Below the pieces are notes generated by a model. The model saw nothing but the letters and a program-made list of their open reading frames with translations, searched no databases and was not told the origin of the DNA. From positions 1,827,487 to 1,891,486 of the forward strand of contig JAJEKV010000049.1 of assembly GCA_021234155.1 (NCBI GenBank): a DNA stretch of 64,000 nucleotides, read 5' to 3'. Numbering within the stretch: position 1 is the stretch's first letter; every line of letters starts with the position of its first letter. The translations under genes were made by a program, and so were the position numbers. Positions 35,267-47,737 of this stretch are shown here, piece by piece. This stretch comes from Isoetes taiwanensis. Its lineage: Eukaryota > Streptophyta > Lycopodiopsida > Isoetales > Isoetaceae.

Positions 35267-36379
35267 GGCTCTCGTTCACAAATCGAGCCGGAATATGATA
35301 GGGCGTCTGTATCAAATGCCAACAATGTTGGAACTAATATTGCAGCGTCAGGGGAGATTATTGCTGCGTCAGCAGTACAACTTGCAATGTACGTATAGCA
35401 GACGTATAAGGGTAGCACAATTGGGACTGGTTTTCATGTCATATCCCCGCATATGCTCGCGCCGAATCTGTGTTTATGGCTCATGACCGCCCGAGAGCCA
35501 TCGTTGCCGCCTCAAGCCCGAGTTGGCGGCCTCATCTCGTGGCCAATGTCAGTAAAGTTGGGGAGCACAAGATCCGATTTCTATGATCACAATTTGCTAT
35601 GATTTCTTACCTGTGCAGCTGGTGGTGAAGAATGAAGAAATGGAAATAGGATTCCTTGAAATCGGCAGGGGCGACGTGGGCGCCTGAGAATGCACCACAA
35701 AAAATAGCAGGGACCCAATTGTGATATTGTGTAGTAGACGTAAATGCAACTTAGGTGGCATGATATATCCGCCAATGGCACCACACCATCTGGCCGAGTT
35801 TCTCTTCCGGAACTTCTACCAAGCTCAACAGCGGCGGCCGTTCTTGAAGTTCTCTTGCGTTCTTGAGGATTTACCTTAGATTCTCACCATCTACCTCTCA
35901 TTGCGACGCTTATACCCATGATTCCCTGATTCCAAAGCTCCAAGGTGCAGAATGCAACCAGGTTGCATGCACTTTATTACTGCACATTCCCAGAGAGTCA
36001 TCCCTGCCTCCACGCTCCCTGAGAATGCGCAGTAAACTGCAATTCTTATGTACGTAAATGCAAGCTAACTAAGGTTCTGGCCAGGCAATCATGCCACGTA
36101 GCGACATTTCTTTTTGTGAATGTTAGCCTTAAAGATTTTTGAACGTCGTTCGTTTTTACCCGACAGTTCCGACGGTTCTACGTCACATTCTTGTTGTTTA
36201 ACCCAACATTATGTGGATTTTACCTCCAGAATCTTAGTTACCTTGCATTTACCTCGCACGAATGCCCTTCTGCCTTGAATTCTGACGAGTCGAGCAGGCC
36301 TCCGCCCTATCGCGCGTCGGCCAACCTTCCTCGCCGGAATTCAAAGCAGAGAGGCATTTCTATATGTGTATAAAACACT
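35267..36379. other. Upstream region of RGGTB; no other gene
   Basis: Moderate-GC sequence with no recognised coding region. It would hold the RGGTB promoter. No clear TATA box was chosen. Confidence 0.5.
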
Positions 36380-36900
36380 TAGATGGCATATTTAACAAAA
36401 TTTAGATTTATTCAAATCTAATAGATATATACTTCAAGGATGTCATAATAAGATCAACAGTATTTTTAACTCTTATTGATTTTAATCATTTGTTTTTTTT
36501 ATCTTTAGATCAAAAGTATGAAGGTTACCAAAGTATAAAATTGCTTTCTAAATTAATTTTCACTTTGATTTATTTAGAATTATCTAAAATAAATGCTATA
36601 TAATTGAAATGTTATTTTTTCAGAATAGGTAAAAAACGTTTTAGATTTGGAATTAATTAAATGACTATGTTTATCTGTAAATACATTGAATAATTTATTA
36701 TTGATTAAGTTCAATATATTTTACAAAATATTAACTTTATAATTTAATTATTTTCGACCTAAAAACTTTCGTAAACGTGTTTTTAAAAGTATAAAAGTTT
36801 GTAAATTGAGAAATTTTTCATAATAGTTTTAAGTCAATCGCTTATTGAACCATCGAATTTCATTTGCAAATTATCAGGATTGCCAAATTTTAAATTTGTG
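36380..36900. repeat. AT-rich dispersed repeat, copy B
   Basis: Begins with GGCATATTTAACAAAATTTA, also found at 8,311, and then parallels 19,735-20,200. The copy here reads on where the 8.3-kb copy is cut by a Helitron-type end, so it shows the uninterrupted sequence. Confidence 0.65.
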
Positions 36901-37084
36901 AAATCACTAAAAATTAAAATTTTATATTCTGGAAATGTTTTATTCTAAATAAGTTCAACTGAAAATTAGTCTGAAAAGTAATTTTGAATTTTTATAATCA
37001 TTAAGGCCTTAACTTAAAGATAAACTTATATAATTAAAACTCTTAAAAATTATAACAATTAAGAAGAATTAAATAATATATATA

Positions 37085-38240
37085 TCATTATCACTAATAT
37101 ATATACACGTATTAGATGTGTGTTTTGTCATCCCATGGGCATGTTCATAGAGATTCATCCCAGCCATCCAATTACGAAATGAAAGGCCAGGATAATGCCA
37201 CCTCATTGAGGTGCATGGATGGCCATGATGGGCATGCATGGGCATACATGGGGGCATGCACCACATCCCCGAACCGTTGGATCGAAAGGGGAGGATAAAT
37301 CCTAGCCCTTGATTTTTGTGAAGAAGGTGCAAGGAAGATGCCCAAAAATTGAATTTGGTGCAGCAGATCTCAACCGTTAGATTAAAAGGTGAGCATAAAT
37401 CCTAGCCATTAACTTTTTAATATTATATTGGTTTTTTTCTTTTAAAGGAGGTGAGATGGCACCCTCATTAATAAAAAAGGTAGTGAGGTGGCAAAGTATT
37501 TATGAGAGGACTTTCTAGGAAGCTTCCTTACGTTTAATTGCCTTGAGGAGGACACGAGCTTGCGTAGAGGGGGTCGATGAAGGTGGGGCCCACGCCGTTG
37601 GATTCCTCTCGAAGAGACCTTTCCAATGAGTGGTACTTTGGCACTATTTTGTCCATGAGTTGGAGCCAACATGATCGAATACTAAGAATATTCTTGAATC
37701 TTCGAAGTTTCAAGGAATCTATAGTATGTTGAGGGAATCTGGGGGAATCTTCATGGAATCTTGAAGAATCTAGAAGAACCTTGGAGTATTCTTTTGGAAT
37801 CTATGGGGATCTTTAGAGAATCTTAGAGAGTCTCAAATAAATCTTTGGGAATCTAGAACAATCTAGAGGAATCTTCATAAAATCCTTAAGATTCTATGGG
37901 AATCTAGATGGAATCTTGGAGAATCTTGGGGAATCTTAATAAAATCTAGGGGAATCTTTGTAGGATATCAGAATCTAGGGAAATCTTTGTAGAACTTTAA
38001 GGAATCTTTGCGAATCCAGAGGAATCTTCTTAAAATTTTTGAGAATCTAAGGAAATATCGATGGAATCTTATAGAATATGAGAGAATCTTTATAGAATCT
38101 TGGGTAATCTAGGGGAATCTCCATAGAATCTTGGGGAACCTAGAGAAATTATGGAATAATCTTTGGGAACCTAGGGGAATCTTCATAGGATCTTGGAGAA
38201 TCTAGGAGAATCTTTATAGAATCTTTATAGACCCATTGAT
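37085..38240. repeat. Large tandem unit 1, ending in a GAATCT-rich array
   Basis: Starts in a short TA tract and a phrase with GGGCATGCATGGG and ACCGTTGGATC. It continues with a conserved stretch (AAAGGAGGTGAG...CACCCTCATTAATAAAAAAGG) and ends in an irregular array of GAATCT-type repeats from 37,677 (periods near 15-20 bases). Unit 2 repeats the same order. It has no coding potential. Confidence 0.85.
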
Positions 38241-38249
38241 AGTACAAAG

Positions 38250-39715
38250 ACTTGTATATATATACACGTATATCACATGCTATGGGCATCGTGGACATTT
38301 TATATAAAGTTGTCATCTCGGCCGTTCACCCTTGGGGAATAAGAGGTGGCGCAATTGTGGCCCTCAGATATGATGGGCATGCATGGGTCATGCATGGGGG
38401 CATGCACCACATCCCTGGACCGTTGGATCAAAAGGGGAGGATAAATCCTAGCCCTTGGTTTTTTATGAGGAAGGTGCAAGGAAGGTCCTTTAAAGTGACT
38501 TTGGTGTAGCAGATCTTAACCGTTAGATCAAAAGGTGAGCATAAATCTTAGCCATTGACTTTTTAATATTAAATTGATTTTTTTTTTAAAGGAGGTGAGG
38601 TGTCACCCTCATTAATAAAAAAGGTAATGAGGTGGCAAAGCATTTATGAGTGGACTTTCTATGAAGCTTCCTTCTGTTTAATCACATTCAAAGGTACATA
38701 GCTTGCAGTAGAGGGGTCGGATGAAGGTGGGACCCACGCCATTGGACTCCTCTCATCGAGAGCTTTCCAATGAGTGGTGGTTTGGCACAGTTCCGTTGTA
38801 GTTGGAGCCAATGTGATCGAACTCTAAGGGAATCCATAGGAATCTCAGAGAATCTAAAGGAATCTTCATAAATACTTGGAGAATCTAGAGGAATCTCGAT
38901 GCAATCTTGGAGAATCTAGGTGAATCTTCATAGAATCTTAGAGAATCTAAAGGAATCTCAAGAGAATCTTAGGGAATCTATGGGAATCTCAAGAGAATCT
39001 TTGGGAATCTATGGGAATCTCAAGAGAATCTTGGAAATCAAAGGGAATCTCAAGAGAATCTTTGGAAAATCAACGGGAATCTATAGGAATCACGAGAGAA
39101 TCTTTGAGAATTTAAGGGAATCCAAGGGAATCTTTATAGAATCTTTAAGAATCTAGAGGAATCTTGATGGAATCATGTCAAGTCTAAGGGAATCTTCATA
39201 GGATCTTAGAGAATAGAGGAATCTTAAGAGAATCTTTGGGAATCTAAAGGAATCTTTCTCAAAGCTTTGAGAATCTAGTGAAATCATGATGGAATCTTGG
39301 AGAATCATGGAGAATTTTCCTATAATCTAAAGGAATCTAGGAGAATCTTCATCAAATCTTGGAGAATTCAATAGAACTACATAGAATTTTGGGGAATCTA
39401 GAGGAGTCTTGGGATAATCTTTGGGAATCTAGACGAATATCAAGAGAATCTTTGGGAACCTAGGGGAATTAAGGGAATGTTCATAAAATCTTTAAGAATC
39501 TTGATAGAATCTTGGGAAATCTAGGGAAATCTTCATAGAATCTAGGGGAATCTCTATAGAATCTTGGAGAATCTTGGCATAATCTTTGGAAATCTAGGAG
39601 ATTCTAAAAAGAATCTTTGTTAACATAGGATTCATAAAGAGCCTAGGGAAATGCTTATAGAATCTTCATTGAATGACTCTGCATTGGCTTCCGGTCGAAT
39701 TTGTGCAGTCCCTCA
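38250..39715. repeat. Large tandem unit 2, ending in a GAATCT-rich array
   Basis: Direct repeat of unit 1, starting CTTGTATATATATACACGTA; its GAATCT array (38,817-39,700) is longer. The non-array part is clearly similar to unit 1 (GGGGCATGCACCACATCCC, GGTGCAAGGAAGG). Confidence 0.85.
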
Positions 39716-40010
39716 TAGTAGAACCACTTGTATCTATTATATATATACAATTATATTATGGGTCCTATGGGGGGGTGAAAGTTTGTAGAGATTATTCCTG
39801 GCCGTCGATTTTTTGAGGTGTCGCGACAATAGCCTTTGGATTTGATGGGGGGGCATGCATGGGGCATGCATGGGGCATGAACCCCATCCCTGGGCCGTCG
39901 ATCGGGCACGCGAGAAATCGTGGCCCTTGATTTTAAGCTTAAGGAAGGTGCAAGGAAATTGTTAGTAAAGATTGATCTCGGCCGTCCATCTCTGATATGG
40001 ACGGTCCAGA
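39716..40010. repeat. Partial third unit, diverged
   Basis: Begins CACTTGTAT and a TA tract and contains GGGCATGCATGGGGCATG and phrases of the GGCCGTCGAT type, but has no array. It closely resembles the sequence to the right of the Penelope-like element near 56,790. Confidence 0.7.
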
Positions 40011-41396
40011 CGGTGACACTTCAATCAACCCCAAGCAGCCCCCTTTATTTGGGGCTTTTGATGTGGGCCGTTAGATCTAGGGATTCAATTGGGGCATTTT
40101 ATGTAGACCGTCCATCCTTGAAATTAAGGCATTTTCCTTTAACAAAAAAAAAAAAAGGCATTTTATATTTAATGTTTATTAAACATTGGATGTTTATTAA
40201 ATATTGGATGGGATGTCGCAGCAAAAATTAATGGTACTCTTTTGAACCATAGCGGAGGCTTCAAAAACTTCGCCATTTTTTCCTTTGGTGATGGCAATGG
40301 CGGAGTCCACGAACTGTTGGATGTTTGTGTCGCTAACATCCCCAAAGATGCCGGAATGCGTAAAGCGCTTTGCATGATCTTTGGTTATAAAATTTTTGGA
40401 GTTTCATGGTTCCACTAAAGGAGGGCTGCATGGCATCGCTTCCTCCTATGACCGGATCTCTTTTCCATGAATAACAGGATTGTTTGTATTTCCCTTCCGG
40501 CAGGCAATATGTTGACAGGGCAACGGATTTTCGTGGAGGTGCTTTGATGCCGAGATAAATTACGGCTTTGTTGGAGATTATGGCAAGATCAAGGCCATCG
40601 ATTCCAGCTCTTTCCAAGCACCCTAGCCAACGATTTCAATTTGGTCCGTAATTCATTTTTGATCTAATGATGGTTCTTCATTTGCATGTGCAACAAGTTC
40701 GATTTTCGCTCAAGCAGCTCACGGAGCTCGGATTTGAGTGGGAAAAGGTTAGAAGCAAATAAGAAGTTTCTCTGTCTAATATTCGTTATTCGATTGTTGC
40801 CGAATGCATTTTTCTTCCGAAGTTATCGGAAAAATCTAGTCCGAGGCAAAAATAATTTGATCGTCTCATTCTTGGGCGGACTCCTTATGCAAGAAACGAC
40901 TTGCTCGGACACACTTGGGTAAGCTTTTGTGCGGTTATTAGGGCTTTGGAAGATGGTGCAAGATGCATTGCTATTCCGGCTTACAAGTCACGTAGAAGAT
41001 GTGGGTGTTTTTTGAGCAAGAGTCGCCGCCTAGGTTTCCACTTTGGGCTTTTGATTTCTCTACCGTTTAGCAATTCAAGAACTATGTCATTCCCGCACAT
41101 GATTTGATTCTCATCCGAGCTTGCATTTGCCTCCTAATTGTTTTAACTCTCGGTGTTTAACCTTTTCCGCAGGCAAAATTCTTCATGTTCAATGGATGGT
41201 AATTTGAAGGCCAAATGCACATGGTTACATGCGAAATGGGGCAATCATGTACTATTTGTTTCATCAATATTTGTTTCATCAATAAGGAGGTCGAATCTGA
41301 TACCGTGATCTAATCTACGTGTACATTTTCTAAATTATGTATCCATCTCTATTTGGAGCTTGCTTGACTCTTTTCCGTAACTTCTCAACTAGAAAC
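40011..41396. other. No recognised gene
   Basis: Higher-GC, coding-like texture in places (40,220-41,100), but every frame is broken and no family was recognised. It may be old transposon or gene remains. Confidence 0.35.
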
Positions 41397-41890
41397 ATGG
41401 CCATAACTCCCAAATTGAAGCTCTGTTTGATGCACAATAAAATCCATTGGAAAGGTCTTTGGAAGGTCCACAATTGACGCTTAGCGTCCATTTTCCAAAT
41501 TCCTAGCAGAAATGGCCAAAAACAAGTGCCAAATCGGGCAATGTCCTTGCTGCCACTTTTTTGATCGGGTAGAAATATGGCCATAACTCCTAAATGAAAG
41601 CTCTATTTTCTGCAGAGGAACATCCCGGCGGAAAAGGTCACTGGAAGATCCACAATTAATGCTAGGCGTCCATTTTCCAAATTCTTAGCATAAATGGGTT
41701 AAAAACAAGTGCCAAATGATCTAATGTCTTTGCTACAGCTGGTTTACAGGTTGAGTAAAAATATGGCCATAACTCCTAAATGAAAGCTCTATTGTGCGTG
41801 CAAGAACATGTATTGGAAAGATCATTGGACGGTCCACAAATGTTGCTTGGCATACATTTTTCAAATGCTTAGCATGAATGAGTCAAACCA
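41397..41890. repeat. Satellite-like tandem repeat, unit 180-186 bp
   Basis: ATGGCCATAACTCC starts at 41397, 41577 and 41763. Each unit goes on with AAATGAAAGCTCTATT-like sequence, CATTGGA...GGTCCACAA and CGTCCATTTTCCAAAT. The third copy is shorter and more diverged. The monomer length is typical of nucleosome-sized plant satellites. Confidence 0.85.
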
Positions 41891-41989
41891 CCGTGTATCG
41901 CTCTTGAAGTTGGTTTTTTTTTACGGCTGCAACAAATTTTTGTTACGGCCGGGTTGAATGCTTTGCTTTCTAGATATCATAACATCATC

Positions 41990-42830
41990 TTAAAACAACT
42001 CGCATTACACCAAGCACATGCTCTTCTCAAGGAACATGGCGGAGACAAATATGTCACCGCAGACCTTCTCAATTCAACAAGCACAAACACTACACAGAAA
42101 CCAACTCATCATTTCACATTTCCGGTTGCCTCGGTTGGTTTCTTTCCATTGTTTAGCAGTCCTCCTTTTTTGCTTCCAATCTATGATGGGCTTTTTGTGC
42201 CATTCGCGACATTAAAATCATAGGGCATGAGAAAGGCATCACAAATTTGCGAGAGAATCGGACTAGGACTTCTTTTATCATGCTTCACCATGGTAATTGC
42301 AAAGACTTGTGGAGACTAAAAGGATCAAAGTGGTCACCAGCCATCATCCGCTAAACAATCCCACAAACAATTCTTCCAATGAGCGTGTTTTGGATTGGAT
42401 TGCAATACTCTGCTTTGGACTTTGCGGATCTCTTCACATTTGCGGGGCTGCTAGATTTCTACTATGGTGAATCTCACGAGAGCACGCGACAAAGATGTCA
42501 ACTTCTCTTATGTTTGTGTCTAATTCTCGTGGTCGCTTCTTAAGCGGTGCCATTGCTTCGCTGTAAATAGAAGCATGGTTCCAATCCAGATGGTTGCCCT
42601 ACGTTCAACGTTAACCAAAGCAAATTGAGGAACTTCTCATGGCTCCTTGCGGTCCTTGGCTTTACCAATTTTATGGTCTATGTTGTTCTTGCAAAGTGGT
42701 ACAATGGTGGAGATTATACGTTAATGATATTGAGGCTTCTTCCCGCAAGCATCATCATGAGAAGACAAAGACTTTAGGAAGCTATGTGTCGCACTTTTAC
42801 GATGGATAGATTCGCATTTCGTGTGATGTT
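41990..42830 (+). pseudogene. NPF (NRT1/PTR) transporter fragment, copy 1, decayed
   Basis: NPF proteins are 12-helix proton-coupled nitrate/peptide transporters. Parts of the last exon appear in order but in different frames: QTFSIQQAQT, then LPIYDGLFVPFATLK, GHEKGITNL, RIGLGLLLSCFTMV and finally the C-terminal WLLAVLGFTNFMVYV segment. These match the family strings VPIYDR..VPFAR, GITLLQRIG and YWLLAVL. Several frameshifts separate them. The last 285 bases are repeated at 44,927. Upstream exons were not found, so this is a broken fragment. Confidence 0.8.
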
Positions 42831-42859
42831 TTTATATTGGCATAGACCATTTTTATTAT

Positions 42860-43938
42860 GATATGTCAAGATGGTACTGCTGTCTCCTAGAGTGACGCAT
42901 TGTTACATTTTTGGACTAGACTTGTGTTCATTAAAGGCAAGCTGCCAGTTACACTTGTAGTGGTACAAAACAGGGACCATACTAGATTATTCAGAAATAA
43001 TCACAATGATCGGAGCATGATGCATAAAGTGGAAGCATATTACCTAGTATTTGTCTTTTGAAGAACTGTTATCCACTTGACTTTATTCATGCTAATCCAT
43101 TATATTTATTGCAGGCATTGTGTTGGTGTGGATGTCTAACCTCTGCTGGTACGTGCGCATGTTGTTGAAAATTCTCTCTATTTTATTTGATGGTGCATTC
43201 ATGGAGATTTTGTACTAAGAATCCATCATTTGGCGTTTGTGCAGCGTTATATCTAGGTGGCCAGCATCGAGAACTTACCAATCAGTATTTTAAAGTATAT
43301 GGAGGAGGTTATAGCGGCATGCAAGTAGGCTATCATTTTTTTCACATCAGAATTGCGTTGGTGATTACAGGCAGAAGCGAGCTGGAAGTGTATGTGTGTG
43401 CATGTATGGGAAAGGCACTCTTGCTGTTGATCAGCAATTGGAAGTACGCCTAGATTCTATCTTGTGCAGGGGTACAAATTGTTATACCTTGAAACGTTAT
43501 TTCAAATGCAAAAGTGTTGAAGAGGTTATTGATTATTTTTCGTTCGGGTCATGTCTAACTATCGCACAAGGGGCTGTGCAAACTTCATGATTTACGTGTC
43601 CTTTATGCGACCGGTTTATAGATGTAATGCCATTGCATGATACATATATTGCTAAGTCCGGTATTTATGGTCAATGCAATTTACGTGTTTTCCTTTTTTC
43701 GTCTTCATCATTTTATCATATGATAGTTGACATTAGAGATAGTTGTGCATTATACTGAAGTTTGGCCAACATCTGCAGTTCATGGTTGCCAGCCACAGAT
43801 GTCATATTGTATTAAGAGCATAAGGACAAAAATTTCCAAAGTGTAATGCGATTGTACATGTGGGTTGGATGAACTTTTCAAGGCCCAGTTTTTTTTGGAT
43901 GCTATACTTTGGCTTTCTTACTTAAGCAAGATTGAGTC
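42860..43938 (+). other. Unrecognised, with short coding-like segments
   Basis: Between 43,187 and 43,590 the plus strand has two short coding-like frames (LYLGGQHRELTNQYFKVYGG and YGKGTLAVDQQLEVRLDS). They might be exons of one fragment, but the product is unknown and no splice sites clearly link them. Confidence 0.25.
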
Positions 43939-44235
43939 TTGGACATAGAGTTGTTTGCGATTGAGACTAGGATTGCTAAATTTGTCACCGCGGGCGAGGT
44001 AGAAGCAGTTTTTGAAAGTCGTCTAAATAATAATAGCAGACCCGATGATGACGCCCTTGTTGGGAGTTCATCAAAACATTGGTTGCCAATGGAACTTTCC
44101 TCAAGTCCAAATGATTTTGTTGTGGAAATGAAAGGTTTACACGACATGACAGACAAAGCAGAACTCAGAGATCACAAAGGGAGAGAGTCAAGGAAGAGGA
44201 AACATGGAAATGATTCTGTTTCTAAAGAGACTTGA
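43939..44235 (+). other. Possible small coding region, unknown product
   Basis: A 98-codon frame with plausible composition: an acidic middle and a basic end ESRKRKHG that could be a nuclear signal. No family was recognised. It lies between the two NPF fragments and may be part of the same captured or duplicated block. Confidence 0.3.
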
Positions 44236-44937
44236 GAAATGGAGATGTGGTCCTAGAGGAAAGGGACGATAAACAAAAGTGGATGAAATTTAGCTTATCG
44301 AATAATCGACTTGGTAGGGATCGTAAATCCAAGCTAGACATAAAGAGTGGTTTGCCACCAGGAAAAAAACGAGGGCGGATGGGGTGAGTTTTAGCCTATT
44401 GGTTCTCGTGATTACCAATCCCTTCCGGAGGTTGGTCATGCTTGGACATTAATGTCTTTGATGAAAAGAGAACTCACATTCTTTGCAATGGTCCGAACTA
44501 ACCACTAAGAAATTTGTCCGGTTTTCTCGGTCATATTTTGAATGCATGATCCGTGATAGTGGCGACAATCTTTTATCTTTGTGATAGTCACCGCGTGTTT
44601 ATCACCTTGAATGCCTTACCCCTCCACTTAAGGTTAGTATATTACGAGACCTTTTAATTACATCACATGTAGGTGTTATTTTCAGGGCTTGATTTTTTTT
44701 TTTTCTCACCATTGCGTAGAGCGCCATTAGGAAAATGGCTTTGTCCTTTCCCAATGGCGTGAGTGGGTAAGTGGATCAAAGGTAGAAAGACCACGAGAGA
44801 TAAAAGAGTAGTTGTCACTAGAAGTAGTGAAAAATTGGAGAAGATTGCCAATTTGAAGTTGACAGAGAATAAATCAAAGAAATGAGAAGGCAGAGTAATC
44901 CGAGCTTAAGCGGAAGGCCATTGTTTTACATTGTAAA

Positions 44938-45195
44938 TGGAAGCATGGTTCCAATCCAGGATGGTTGCCTACGTTCAACATTAACCAAAGCAAATTGAGG
45001 AACTTCTACTGGCTCCTTGCAGTCCTTGGCTTTACCAATTTTATGGTCTATGTTGTTCTTGCAAAGTGGTACAATGGAGGAGATTATGCAGTTAATGATA
45101 TTGAGGCTTCTTCCTGCAAGCATCAGGAGAAGACAAAGCCTTTAGGAAGCTATGTGTCGCACTTTACGATGGATAGATTGCTGCATTTCAGGTGA
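44938..45195 (+). pseudogene. NPF transporter C-terminal fragment, copy 2
   Basis: The frame WKHGSNPGWLPTFNINQSKL continues through LRNFYWLLAVLGFTNFMVYV and VLAKWYNGGDYAV to a stop at 45193-45195. It corresponds to the last helix and tail of NPF proteins (GWLP.NLN..HLDYFYWLLAVL). This copy has no frame break over its 85 codons, unlike copy 1 at 42,570-42,812, but nothing upstream supplies the rest of the transporter. Confidence 0.8.
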
Positions 45196-45199
45196 TGTT

Positions 45200-47334
45200 T
45201 TTATATTGGCGTAGGCCTGATTTTTCACATGTAATTTTACACAAAACTTATAAATATGTTCTGAGTTTTCTTGTTTAAGTCTTTCCTCCTTTCATAAGTT
45301 TCCATTCAGGCTTTTGGTATTCATGACTTTCTAATAAGGCTCTAATTATTTGTTGCAATAGCTGGAGAATAATAGTGGACGCTGACATTAGTTCTTGGAT
45401 GGATGGTTCTAGATTCCCATATGAAGTAATCTATATGGTGGACAGATGTTATACACATTTTAAATGGCAACATCTTGCAACTAGAGACCATATCATTATA
45501 TGACCCAAATAGTTCTGGCAGAAGTTGATACATCTAGCAGATCTGAATTCGAAGATGCTGCACAGTTGTCCATTTAGTACTCCAAGACATTGGCAGAGAT
45601 TTTTAGAATGTAGTTATATGAAAGCAATGAAAATAGCCTAGAAAATATATTAGCCGTGCCATGTTTTCGTTCTTTTAGCACAATATGATCAACTGTTTAA
45701 CGTGATTATGGCAGATATGCTGTATGTGCTTATAGCGATGCATTGGAAGCCCTTTGAAGGACAGAACACAATAAGCACATATTTCCTTGAGCAGGACAAC
45801 TTTTTACATGGGTAAACGGATAACAACCAAAGATCACAAGCAATGTCTTTTTACATTTCTACATAATAGTCAAGTTGGACTCCAAATTTGTTAATGTATT
45901 CTTTTATAAATGTAACCAAATAATCCTTGATTTTGGGGGCTCAAGTCCTCCAATTGTTCATGTCTGTTGTGATGTGATGAGACGATTAATCATAGTGGCT
46001 TGTTTTACAATCACCCTTGAGTAGATGTTCAATTTGTTTTACATATCCTACCTACAAATTAAACATGTTTAGTACCAACCAAAATATCACATGCACTTCT
46101 TAAGGCAGATAACACCCTAGAACTCAGATGCTATGCCCTAGGGCACTTTGTATTAGTATCATCCACAACTACAAAATTGTTATCCACACAATGCTTTTAT
46201 CTCATGGATGACCACCAACATACTAGACATGCCTGAACATCTCTACATGAGCACCTTCGACATGCTCCTGTGCAATTAGCACCTTCGCCCTATACATGCT
46301 ACTAATGAATAGACGATTATATCAACAACATTTTGTTGCGCACACTAGAGCTCTGTTACTTTAACCTATCGCGGCAAAATGTTTAATTTTGAATCGCATG
46401 CGGGCTATGGGACAATGCAATAGCGAGAATTGTATTTTAAAGTACTCAAGCTTCTTTGCTGAATGACACTGCTTGAGTGTGTTTTAACAAGCACACGATA
46501 CATGTCCGTTTTCTGCAAATAGACTTTTGAAGAATACAATATGACTTCCAGTTAGCATTCTACTTGACGAACTTATATACCCAAATTCAAACCCTAAACC
46601 TTGGGCAAAGTCAATTGAAAAGTCAACCTAAGTTACGATCGAGGAACCTTAGGATAATGTTTGGGAATCTAGGGGAATCTCAGCGAGTAATATTTAGAAC
46701 TCTAAAAATCTAAGGGAATCTAGAGGAATCTTGGGATAACCATTGGAAATCATGGACATAACGGGGAGAATCTTAAGCTAATCTATAGGAATCTAGGAGT
46801 TTTATTTGTCTATTCTAATGAACCTATGGGGTACAGAGAAATAAAGAAGTCGAATTATTTGAATTATCGCGAGAGAGACGTAGAATGGTAAACGAAGAAA
46901 TGAAATATGACGTTCAAACAGCAACTAGACGACCATTATACTGTATTCAAGTAAAAACAAATCTAATCAACTCTAATCCTCAAATATAACTATCGTTTGT
47001 GTTTTTACTGAATATCATAGTCATTAGGAATGATTCGCTCTTTGCAATTACTCGTTAGGAGCTACTTTTCATATGACAGTCGAATCTCATGCGTCGCATA
47101 AAATGCGTTCTTTTACAACCTTAAATGAGCCCATTGCTATTGTGATGCATTTCTTTATAATTTCATTGTCAATAAGTTTTGAATGGACGCATTGCTAAAA
47201 TATGTTTAAGTAGCTCCACTTTGTACCCATTGCTAATCAATGCTCCAATAGAGTATAATTTAAGCAATTCCGCTTTGTAGAGTTCAATAGACTTGAATTT
47301 TATGTGGTTTAAATGTTGGCCATTCATCACCATG
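45200..47334. other. No recognised gene; short GAATCT-rich stretch
   Basis: AT-rich sequence without coding signal. A short array of GAATCT-type repeats is at about 46,640-46,800. Confidence 0.45.
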
Positions 47335-47656
47335 TGCCCTCTTGATTGTTGGTAATGAAAAGGATGCAGAGTTCAACTTAAGGTTTTGCATTGCCAGGAA
47401 CTTGAAACATGGAGCACATATTTTATCATTGTTTCCTCGAGGGATCTTAAGGGAATCAAGGTATATCTTTCACAGTGGGTGTGCTTTGCAGTTAATCTAA
47501 GGGTTTCTTTAGGGAATCTTAATATAATCTTAATGAATATTCACATTATCTTGGGGAACCTAGAAACCTTAATGGAAATCTTATAAAAAACTTAAGAACT
47601 CTATACCTCCCAACGTACGTACATTCGACTTCGTACACTCCCTCATAGTACAAATA
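47335..47656. repeat. Dispersed repeat, copy also at 63,405
   Basis: CCCTCTTGATTGTTGGTA at the start, CATATTTTATCATTGTTT in the middle, a weak GAATCT-rich part, and CATTCGACTTCGTACACTCC at the end are shared with 63,405-63,750. Its right end runs into the (TA)n tract where the Penelope-like element begins. Confidence 0.75.
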
Positions 47657-47658
47657 CT

Positions 47659-47660
<2 letters not shown>

Positions 47661-47735
<75 letters not shown>
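47661..47735. repeat. (TA)n tract, left edge of the element
   Basis: 75 bases of pure TA. Confidence 0.97.

Positions 47736-47737
<2 letters not shown>

Noticed and set aside
37680-39700. CRISPR array in the GAATCT repeats
   Set aside because: The words are short, irregular and degenerate, there are no constant repeats with unique spacers, and the DNA is plant nuclear.
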